Assembly (NCBI RefSeq): GCF_954871325.1
Contig: NC_088775.1
Coordinates: 39,409,561 to 39,473,560 of the forward strand
Direction: 5' to 3'
From: Gordionus sp. m RMFG-2023
Lineage: Eukaryota; Nematomorpha; Gordioida; Chordodea; Parachordodidae
DNA: 64,000 bases
Below, one piece after another: positions 24,501 to 36,500 of the stretch. The number at the start of each line of letters is the position of its first letter. Position 1 is the first letter of the stretch. Under the pieces are notes generated by a model. It was not told the DNA's origin and made no database searches. It worked only from the letters and a program-made list of their open reading frames with translations. A program made the translations under genes and the position numbers.

Positions 24501-27500
24501 GCTAGACGTGTTCCCATTATATTGATCTATATTAGTATTTCAAATTTCTTAAAAAACGATTTAATCTAATTATTAAAAAAAATTGAGAATACTGAACTTC
24601 ATAAATAGCAAGTGACGTGTTTTAGAGTTACAAGAAACGTCAATTAGGCTGGTTTTCTCGTTTTTTGAAAAAGGTCTCAACTTGCTAAATGAGTTACAAT
24701 ATAATTAGTGAGTTTAAAGAATTTCTTTAGAAAAATAGAGATCGGGAAATATATTATCAGCTAGGAATTTCCAAAAGATGACAAATTTATTGTTCCCAAA
24801 TATATTTAAAATATAAAAACATAATAAAGATGAACTATATATTAAAAGAAGTAATTGGATAAGTAGTAAAGAATTTTAAACTTTATATTAATTATATCGA
24901 TCATTTGTCAAATATAAATCAGTATTGCATACATGATAATTAATTCATGATATTACATTCGCGATAATTAATTCGTTGTAATGCATTCGCGTGCATTTGC
25001 TATAATGCATTCGCGATAATATATTTGCTGTAATGCATTTGCTATAATAATTTCGCGGTATTGCATTCGCGCTAATACATTCGCTATAATGTTTGCGCGA
25101 AAATGCATTCACGATAATGTCTTCGCTCTAATACATTTGCTATGATGCATTCGCGGTCATACATTTACTGTAATGCATTCGTGATACTGTTTTCTCTATG
25201 ATGCATTCGCGATAATGCTTTCGCGCTAATACATTAGCTATAATGTTTTCGCGAAAATGCATTCGCGATAATGTCTTATCTTTAATACATTTGCTAAAAT
25301 GCATTCACGGTCATACATTCGCTATAATGCATTCGCGATAATGCATTCATGATACTGTTTTCGCTATGATGCATTCGCGGTAATATCTTTTTGCGATAAT
25401 GCATTTCGCGGTATTGACGTGATGCGGCATGAATATACTGTTTTTATTAATTTTATCAGAGTTGTTAAAAAATACATTTTATATGGATCTAGATACAGAT
25501 ACATAGTCTAAAAATTTATCTAGATACAGATACAATTTAAAATGTATCTAGGTACAGATACATTTTTATTATACTCTTAGATAAGGTTTGAATAAACCTA
25601 AATTAGGATTCTATTTTGAAAATTCATGAAATGATCTAAAAAATTTATTGACTCGATATCACATTTATCAAAATATAACTAAAATAATGATTTTTAGATA
25701 TTAATATAATATATGATTAATATTATAAATAATTATTATATGTCATTAATAAAATAATTATTATATGTCATTAATAAAATAATATAATATATGATTAAAT
25801 GATTATAAATAATTATTAGATTTCAGTAATAAAATATTTTCAAAATTTTGGTTTAAGACATCCTCGTTTATCTGTAAAGACATTTTTAGCTATTATAAAA
25901 AGTCTTTCAACAGGAGTGCTGGGAGAGATTGTGGTGTTATATTTAATGAATAACATTTTTATATCAGGATATTGTTTAAAAATACTAAAATCTTGGCATT
26001 CATTTTTGAAAAAACTATTTAAAATTTGTTGATTATCAGAATTTAAATCATTAACAATCATATCTCCTGCTGTGGGATACTGAAAAAAATCGGATATTAA
26101 ATTATTAGTTTTTTTTCAGAGGTTAATTTGCACTCATTTGAAGACTGATAATTCCTGAACTAATCTTTGTATTAATTGTTTTTTTTAAATTAAAATTTTC
26201 ATCCATTTGCAACCATGTCCAATCTAGTTTAAAAAAAGGATGAAGCATAGTTGCCAAAATATTTTTATCTTCAAAAATTGTCCCAATTAACCTAGAATTA
26301 TTAAATACTGATTAATTTATTATTAATTTACCTATTTTCAATTCCTTTAAGTAAGGCATTTAAGAGTGGTAAACAAAATTTCAGGTTCATTTGTTTAAAA
26401 TTTTTCAATTTAATAATGAGATGGGAAATTTGTTTACCGGCGATAGGCACTCCAACAATCTGTTGTTGTGCATATTAACGATGGTTCTATTAGACTTTTA
26501 ATGATTTTCTTCTTTTCATTCTCCCATCTTTGGGAAATTCTAGCAACTACTGTCTGTCTGCAAATTATATTTTTTTGTGGAGCTAATGTTTTGATCATTT
26601 TTATAAATGATGGATTTGCAACAATTGAAAATGGCTGAATGCTATCTATAATAAAATCAGATATTAAATCATCTAAAATGGTTTGGGTTAAAGTCTGAGG
26701 TCTTTTGAAAAAAAAACAATGGACGATGAGCCTAGTCCAATATTTTCTTTAATAAATTTTTTCTCCTTTCCCTTTTTTATTTGGATTAAGAGTGTTTGAT
26801 GTTTTCTCTTAAAATTTAAAATTAAAATTGTAAACATTTATTTAGTATCTATACCCTTAAATGTTTTACAATGTTGCAAGTTGAGGTAATGCTAACTGAA
26901 ATTTTCATATTTTTTGGACATGGCAAACATTTTACTAACAGACATTTGTTTTCTTTATTTTGAGATATTATTTTAAAATATGGTTTATAAATGGCCATGG
27001 TATTTCGTCATTTTTGTCATAAATATTAATCTTAAAAATTAATATAATAAAATAAAATACCAATTCCATTGCAATTAAAAAGGCAAATTCCTTGAGATGG
27101 ATTGTAATATCAGAATTTGCTTGTTATTGATAACTCGGACATAATATTTAATTAATATTTATATATTCTTTTTTATATATTAGTTTTAATATTTTACATA
27201 TATATATAATTTTTTAATATATATTAATATAAATTTATAGCTCATGTGAAATAAAATAAATTTACACTCAAGTATTTTTATTTATAATACAAAAAAGCAT
27301 TAAATAATAGTATATCAAAATTTATCTTAAAAACTATCTAAAAACAGATACAGATACCTCTAAAATAATATCTAGATACAGATACCATATTTTTATATCT
27401 AGATACTTTAACAACTCTGAATTTTATAATAGCTGTAATTTTTTAGTTATGAACTCAATAAAATATTATTTAATCTTGCTAGGTGATGGTTTTGTATATT

Positions 27501-30500
27501 AACTTTTTTTTTAAATACAAGACCAAAATATATGCTGCTGAACACCAAAATAAACACTATTTATAATATTGGAGAGTGGTTAAATTAAAAACACTAAACT
27601 TTTTGAATTATCACTTCTATAAAATATCATAATTTAGCAAATATATTATAAAAAAGGTCAAGCAACCTTAGTAAAAAATTGAAATTGGGCCAAGCAAAAC
27701 TTGGGATGAGCATTAACTAAATTCCCATTGGGCCTGAAAATGTTGTCATTTGCAGAACTCTGGTGGTTAATGCATGGGAAAATAAAAGTCAGACGCATAT
27801 CATTTATATATATTCTTTGGCAGAAGTAAAATCCATTATGATCTGCTGTTGATGTCATCCTGACTGAGATCTGCAATGGGCAGGTTTTGGTGTACCTACC
27901 TGCTCATTTATTTAAAAATTTGTTTAACTTGCCTCTCCAATGTCGGCTCTTTATATATTATTTTAATGTTTTTTACTTAAACTTATAAATTATCATTTAA
28001 AAAAATAATATCTAATAATAAATAGAACTAATAATAAATAGAAGTCAATATTTCAAATTCACCTGCCCATTGTTTTAAAAATATTTTTTAACCCTCCCAC
28101 TCACCAACCCAATATCTTTCAGTCTATCCACAGAATAGGCGGGTTTAAGTTAGGCAAAATCTTCATCTAGCAAGAATAAATTTTTTAGGTTTTAAATGCA
28201 AATGAATATAAAAAAATTTATTTAGGAATATTTTTTTTATTGAGCACATAAATATAATTTTTACAGATTTTATGGAATTAATATAATGAAAATTTATATG
28301 AAGGTAATAAATATATCAAAGCATTTGTACAGTCTTCCCTGGATTTTTTTAAAAAAATTTTTGAAATGGTCCGGTCTAAATTTTTTTAAAATATACTATA
28401 TTTATTTTCAATTTTTTAAGATAATAATGGCCTTTTTAAATATACAGCCCGACCAGGGTATCTTTAAAATTTTTAAACCTGGCCCGGGTATATTTAAAAA
28501 AATTAAAATATGGCCTGACCCCTGTACCTGTATCAAAATATATTTTCTTATAATAAAGATTATCATGAAGAATGGATCCATATCATGAGAAGATGCAAAC
28601 TTATTCAAAACTCTGTAGATAAAAATTTACCAAGGAGGGCTTTGTGGCCATTGTTTCCTACAATATAATAAATATTTGTATTTTATAAGATTACTAGCTG
28701 ATATCCCATAGGAATGACAAGGAATTAGTATTTTCTTAATTTGATGATGGGTAAATCAGAATATAAGGTGTGGATCAGAAATTTATCTTATTTTGATGAG
28801 AATAAATTACAAAATTTTTATTATTCTTATATATATATATATACTTATTGCATTCAATATGAACAAATATTTGAAACATGTTTGAATATACTTTTTTTAA
28901 TTAAATTAATTTTCTTATTTTTTTTATTTTTTATTATTTATATACTCAATAAAAAATTTAATCTTTCCTGATGAAGGTTTTGTATATTGTTATCATGGAA
29001 ACAGATTTTGGATTTGGACTTATTAAGAATGAATCTTAAAATTGGCTTTAAGAAATTGAAATCAATTATTTTAGGAAGAGCAACAGATTGTTTAATCATC
29101 AAGATACCAAATATATATATATATATCCAAATATATATTTGGATTTAAGATAATGGATGAGATCATGAATACCAGGGTAAAATAAATGAGGACACGTGCC
29201 TCCTGCAAGATCCTTTCGTCAAAGTGACATGTGGGCTGAATAAATTAGTTTTAATGTTACAGTATGTCTTAAGAATTTTGAATAATTAGGAAATTTGGGA
29301 TAAAAACAATTTATAAAATATTCACGAAATTTGCTATTTAAGCATTTTTAAAGTATACTTTCATAATAATCATGTTAGGAAGAGAATTTTGGATATAATA
29401 CAAATGACATGTGGAGTTATTTTGTCTTCTCCCTTAACACCAAATCCTAATTGATACGTATACTTAATAAGTTAAGACTCTGGGTTTTGACCCTTGGCAA
29501 TATTCTTCTAAATAGCCAATTGCAATAAGGTAGATACGACTACAGTATTTGTGAGATAATCAGGTTTGCCCCCATTTCGAATCTATATGGCTAGTCTTTT
29601 TTTAAAAGAGTATTTAGGTAAGGTTTAAAAGCAAAAATAATTCTTTGATATGAGTGTAGATTTTATACGAAGTGATAGAGCAAAAACCATTGCGTCTGGA
29701 TGTGAAAAATTTGTTAAAAGAATTGATAAATATCATAACTCACAAATCATATTTTTTCCATATTTTCCATTATATTTGGACTTTTCTCTAAAAATTTATG
29801 GAAATCTTGGAAGAATGAATGCGGATAATCTATTCCTGTCATTTGATTATTCTGATTCATTATCGTAAATAAAGGTAATTTATTATTTATTCATCATTGA
29901 ATAAAGGAGAAAATTCTGATTCCCCATTATTCTTGATGGGCTATCAGCCTTATCAGGTCAATTCAGCGAAACTTCTATCGTGAAACATTTTCTCGCAAAA
30001 CTTTTATCGCAAAACTTTTATCGCAAAAAGTTTTTATAGCGAAGGTAAGCGAAACCAATTCTGCGAATTTATCTCCGCGAAACATTTATAGTGAAGACAA
30101 TTTCGCGAAGCCATTGTCGCGAATTTATTTCCTCGAAAATTTAACCGCGAATTTATTAGAGCAATACGTTTTAGCGAAACATTTTACGCGAACACTTTAC
30201 AGCGAATTTTTTATCGCGAATATGTTTGCGCGAAGTCATTATCGCGAGCGCATTACCGCGAAACAATAAATATATTGCGAATGCATTTATTTAAAAGAAA
30301 ACAACATATTATTTATTATTTGATGTTTTTTAATAAAAAATGATATGCTACTATTGTAATATTATTTTTGTTACAATTTATTAGTGATTTTCACGCCCAA
30401 GATTTTAAGTAAAAAATATTTCTTGAAGTTCAAAAAGATTTTTGAACATATTATGATAAAATTTTAAATCTTCCTTGTAAATATATCTTTTTTGAGGAAT

Positions 30501-33500
30501 TCTTTTGTGAAATTTATTATAAATAAACAATTTTTAGGTGAGATCTTTTATAGTTTTTTTTATCATTTTTGAAAAATTATCTGTTTCTTATGTATATTAA
30601 AAGAGGTGGCTAAATAATTTTTTTTAAATATTTATATTTAACTTATTTATGTTATTTTAAGATCTTTTTAAGGATAATATTTTAATGTGACAATTGTCAT
30701 ATTCGTTATTTTTAAGATTTTTGAAATTTTTTGACTCAAATGGGTAAAAATATCATTTATATTGAAAAGATGTTAAATTATAAATTCAATGAAGATGTTC
30801 CTTGGAAATATGGCAATTATCATAATTGGTATTTTTATTTTTAACATGTTAAATTATAATTTCAATTAGGATGTACCATATAAAAGCGACAATAGTCATA
30901 ATCATTATTTTTAAAGTTTTTTTTACAACTTTTTGACGTAAATGGGCAAAAATATAAGTTGTTACATGTTAAAATAAAATTTCAGTGAAGATGTACCATA
31001 GATATAAGTTAAAATTGTCATAATCGTTGTTTATAAAGTTTTTTAAATTTTTTTTGTTGCAAATGGGTAAAAATATAGATTGTAAACATGTTAAAATAAA
31101 ATTTCAGTGAAGATGTACCATTGAAAAGTGACAATTGTCATAATCGTTATTTTTAAAGTTTTTTGATTATTTTGACCAAAATACGTTCAAATAAATATTG
31201 CTTGTATAAATAAAACTTCAGTGAAGATATACCCTAAATAAGTGACAATTATCATAATCATTATTTTTCAATTTTTTTAACGTAAATGGGTAAAAATATA
31301 GATTGTAAACATGTTAAAAAAATTTAATGAAGATGTACCATAGAAAAGTGAAAATTGTCATAATCATTATTTTATAAATTTTTTGAATTTTTTTGAAGTC
31401 AATGGGCTAAATGTATAGATTGTAAACATGCTAAATTAAAATTTCATGAAGATGTACCATTGAAAAGTGACAATTTTCATAATCGTTATTTTTAAAGTTT
31501 TTTGAATTTTTTTGACCAAAATGGGTTAGAATAAATATTGCTAGCATGTTTAAATAAAACTTCAGTGAAGATGTACCTTAGATAAATGACAATTATCATA
31601 ATCATTATTTTTAAACTTTTTTTGACGTAAATGGGCCAAAATAAGTTTTGATAACATTTAAATAAAACTTCAGTGAATATGTACCCTAGATAAGTGACAA
31701 TTGTCATAATCGTTATTTTTAAAGTTTTTTGAATTTTTTTGACGCAAATGGGTAAAAATATAGATTGTAAACATGTTAAATTAAAATTTCATAAAGATGT
31801 ACCATAGAAAAGTGACAATTGTCATAATCGTTATTTTTAATATTATTTGATTTTTTTAGACGCACATGTGCAAAAATATAAATTGCTTACATGTTAAAAT
31901 AAAATTTCAGTGAAGATGAACCATAGATAAGTTACAATTGTCATAATCATTGTTAATAAGGTTTTTTCAATATTTTTGTTGCAAATGGGTTAAAATATAG
32001 ATTGTAAACATGCTAAATTAAAATTTCATGAAGATATACCATTGAAATGTGACAATTTTTATAATCATTATTTTTAAAGTTCTTTGATGTTAATGGGTTA
32101 AAGTATAGATTTTAATCCATTTTATCCATAATAAAATCTTAACATTAAATTTATAGGATGTTGATTGTATCATATTACTAAATAATATTCATATGGTTTT
32201 TAAGTTCTTTCTATAAAAATCCTACCCTGAAATCAGACTCGCCACTATTTTGCCACTAGTATACAAAAATATTTGCTAACTGTGAATGCAATGTTACACA
32301 TTTTTATATTGTAGAATTAAAATTTATTAATTAAAGGAATAAGATTGTGAATCCATATCTTAAAAGTTTAGAATTTAACATAGGTTACAACTATCTTTAA
32401 TAATCACTTTGTATATTTTTATCAAATTTTAAGCAGGATAAAAGGAACAACGATTATGAGAATGAAAATATCGATTTGTTCTTTTGTTTGGACTGAAATT
32501 TTATTTTAACATGTTAACAATTTATATTTTTGTCCAACTGCGTCAAACAATTCAAAAACTTTAAAAATAACGATTATGACTATTGTCACTTATCTAGGGT
32601 ACATCTTCACTGAAATATTATTTTAACATGTTAGCAATTTATATTTTAGTCCATTTGCTTCAAAAAAATGTAAAATTTAAAAATAACGATTATGATAATT
32701 GTCACTTTTATATTTACATCTTCATGAAATTTTAATTTGACATTTTTACAATCTATTTTTTTACCCTTTTGTATCAAAAAACTTTAAAAACAGCGATTAT
32801 GACAATTGTCACTTATCTATGGTACATCTTCATAGATATTTTATTTTAACATGTTATCATTTTCTATTTGCCCATTTGCTTCAAACAATTGAAAAACTTT
32901 AAAAATAACGATTATGACTATTGTCACTTATCTATAGTACATCTTCACTGAAGTTTTATTTAAACATGTTAGCAATTTATTTTTTGCCTATTTGCGTCAA
33001 AAAAATTCCAAAAACTTTAAAAATGATTATGACATTGTCACTTATCTTAGGTATACATCTTCACTGAAGTTATTAAACATGTTTTCAATACTTATTTTGG
33101 CCCATATACGTCAAAAAAAGTTTAAAAATAACGATTATTACAATTGTCACTTTTATTTAGTACATCTTCATGAAATTTTAATTTAACAAGTTTTACAATC
33201 TATATTTTTACCCATTTGCATCAAAAAACTTTAAAAATAAGGATTATGACAATTGTCACTTATCTAGGGTACATCTTCACTGAAGTTTTATTAATACATG
33301 TTAACAATACTTATTTTAATTGATTTACGTCAAAAAACTTTAAAAATAACAATTATGATAATTGTCACTTTTATTAGGTGCATCTTAATTAAAATTTTAA
33401 TTTAACATGTTAAAAATACATATTTTTCCGTAAAAAAAATCTAATATGTTTAAAAATACCGATTATAATCATTGTCATTTTTCCAAGGAACATCTTCCAT

Positions 33501-36500
33501 AACGAATATAAAAATTGTCAGATTAAATTATTATCCTTAAAAAGATCATGTACATAATAAAGTTAAATAAAAAAAATTTTAAAAAATATTATTTAGAAAA
33601 CCCACCTCTTTTAATTACTAAAAAAATAGATAATTTTACAAAAACGATAAAAAAACTATAAAAGATTGTTTATTTATAATAAAATTCACAAAAGAATTCC
33701 TCAAAAAAGATTTAAAATTTTTATCAAAATATGTTTAAAAATCTTTTTGAACTTCAAAAAATATTTTTTGCTAAAAATTTTGGGCGTGTAAAAATCACTA
33801 ATAAATTGTAACAAAAATAATATTACAATAGTAGCATATCATTTTTTTATTAAAAATATCAAATAAAAGAAATCATTTTTCATTTCATAATATAATAATA
33901 TAAATAAAAAATATATATCATAATATGTTTATTTGTTGATAAATAAAATATTAACATTAAATATAAATAAAATAAATTATTTTAATAAAAAAAAATAAAT
34001 AATAATAGACCGCGTTATATTTCGCGAAATAGTTTTCGCTATATTGTTTTATCGATTTATGTTTCGCGATATTTACTTCGCTGTAAAAATTTTCGCGATT
34101 ATTGATTCGCGATAAAAATTTCGCTCTAATGTATTCGCTTTAAAGGTTTCGCTATAAGAGTTTCGCTATAAAAAATTCGCGATATTTGCTTCGCTATATT
34201 GTTTTCGCGGAAAAATATTCGCTAATGTGGATTCGCGATAAAAGTTTCGCTATAAAATTCATTCGCGATAAACGACATTCGCAATAAAAGTTTCGAGATA
34301 AAAGTTTAGCTGACTTGATATGGAACCGCTATCAGCTAGTGATATATATTTGTTTTATCATTTAAAATATTGATATTATAGAAACTCTACATCACATATT
34401 TATGTAATTATTTAATTTTTGTTCGAAAGAAAATATTCAAAAACAGTAATTTACATGTATTATGCTATATTGCCCAAAAATATTTTTGAAATCATCCAAT
34501 CTCACAATTTTTTAAAAATCTTGCCTAAATATGTGCTACAGATAGATTTTTTTACTATTATAAATAAGATCATATAAATACATTCTATTAATATTCATTA
34601 ATTATTAAATAAATAGAATTACATTTTATTTTGATATTAGTTAGAATAGTATTTATAATTCTCTAATTTCTAATAAATTAATTGAATGATAACAGATTCC
34701 TGTTAACGCAAATAGGTAATTTTCACCCTTGCTATCCAAATAATAAGGGCTAAGATCCTAAAATTTGAAAATTGCTTTAGTTACGTGCACCTTAGTTGGC
34801 ATACAACATTTTATTAAAATTCCAAGGGTTAAGGAGAATCTTGATCGATTTGAAATGGAATATTACCTTTATACAATATTCAGTCTAATTGTTGATATCA
34901 ATATATTTATTAATAATTTTCATAGGCACAATGAGGGAACGTTTCCCCTACACCCCACTTTCCCCCACAACCTAAACTATGTAAAAGTTAATAATTTATA
35001 AACTAATGATTATTATTCAAGATTTTTAGTGAAAACATTTTTATAAAAAGTAAAAAAAAACAAAAGTATTTTTGAAAAATGTAATATAGCCAAAGGCATG
35101 CAATAAGTGGATCTAAAGAACTCAACATAATAAGGGTACAAACCACCTTATATTGATCCCCTTCCTTTCCTTGGAAAAATTCTAGCTATACCTTAGTTAT
35201 TTTATTTCTATGAAATTGTTTGAAGATTATTTCGCTATTTTTATATTAAAATATTTAAAATACTTGGATTTCTCATTTATATTTAATCTGGAGTTATAAA
35301 GTAAATATTAATCAATAATCAGCTAGTGAATTTTACTACATTAATAAAATTTGGGCATCATATGAAATGTTCATTTTTAATATTCGGTATTCATTATTAT
35401 ATCGTATAAGGACATGAAAAAAGGCAAAATAGAAGAAGGTATGGCAACGTTGAGAATGAAAGTGACCCTCGAGGAAGGAAAAATTGATCCCGTGGCTTAT
35501 AGAATTAAATTTGTACCCCATCACCGAACTAAATACGATTGGTAATATATTTTTTGCAGAACTCAAATTGTCTAAACAACTGTTCTCGAATATTGTATTA
35601 ATTTTACATCATATCAAGGTATATACTTCGAATTCCACTTTGTAACACAAGGCAAAGACAATAGAGAATAGAAGTCTGCAAAGTGATCTTTTTTCACAAC
35701 TCGATCCCGAATAAAAAAACCCGAACCTGACTAAATTTTTTTAAATTTGAGTGTGAATATTATAATATCCAAAAAACAATTAAAAACTATGTTTATTACC
35801 GTAAATAAAAGTTTATTTGACCCCCGTAATATAATCAATATTTATATTAAGTTGCATTTTAATAAATTGGAAACATATACCTTTTATTCAGTTTAAATAT
35901 TAAAAAGTTGAAATACAATCTAATTTAAAAAATTATTGCGATTATATAAAAATAATGTGCATGATATAATGCTCATATTATATAGATTTATCATTATCAT
36001 TATGGTATCATATTGTGAATTATTGTAACTCATAAATAATGAGTAGTCGAGTTTATCAGTCTTTAAACAACCTCCTATCTTCAAAGGCCCTACCAGCCGC
36101 TAGTAGCGCTCTTTTACTGCTAGCCGAGGAAGCAGGGATAGTCAGGAATTTAAGAGCCAAAACACTTACATTGGGAAAGTCGTTTTGATAAGTCTTCCAC
36201 CAATTTAAAATTTGGTAAACGATTTTAAATATTGAAAAAATTGAGGCTATTTAATTAAATAGATATTAGATATATATTTTATAATTAACCTCATAGAATA
36301 TGATGTTAATAAAGTATATAATAATAACACAAAAATATAATAACAAAATAGTATGGTAAACGGATGTTATGAAAAATAATAATTGATAATGACATGTTAT
36401 TCTGATTGACATTTTAATGATGAAATGTGTTAGATATTTATGAATTAAAATGATTATTTAGGATATTTATATTTATAACGTGTCCGACTCCTCTTGCAAC

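Larger units (their letters stand above)
29949..34327. mobile_element. Giant 4.4-kb Foldback/Mutator-like palindrome with 9-bp TSD
   Basis: The nonamer gctatcagc is repeated exactly at 29940-29948 and 34328-34336. Between them two long inverted arms: a terminal array of gcgaaa/ttcgcgata units (29960-30290; 34010-34315), ~400 bp of unique arm sequence (tagtgattttcacgcccaag against its inverse near 33785), then ~115-bp tandem repeats (about 13 copies left at 30690-32090; about 9-10 inverted copies right at 32440-33490), and a ~350-bp central loop. No coding. Tandem-repeat-built TIRs and 9-bp duplications are the hallmarks of Foldback elements, relatives of Mutator. Confidence 0.88.

Noticed and set aside
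24376-24529. MicroRNA precursor
   Set aside because: A perfect 40-bp stem with TA on both sides is the usual form of a MITE; there is no bulge pattern typical of miRNA genes. Small-RNA data could reopen this.
24931-25431. CRISPR-like alternation of short repeats
   Set aside because: Units are contiguous and degenerate with no unique spacers, and the window is eukaryotic with spliced genes; it is a minisatellite.
30700-33500. Tandem array as a centromeric or other satellite
   Set aside because: The units are arranged in mirrored arms bounded by inverted unique segments and a 9-bp target duplication, so the array is part of a transposable element.
34765-35001. 78-codon frame before exon d as an extra QARS1 exon
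   Set aside because: Exons c and d already join in phase 0 with continuous homology (LTLFE / DMKKGK); there is no room for another exon.
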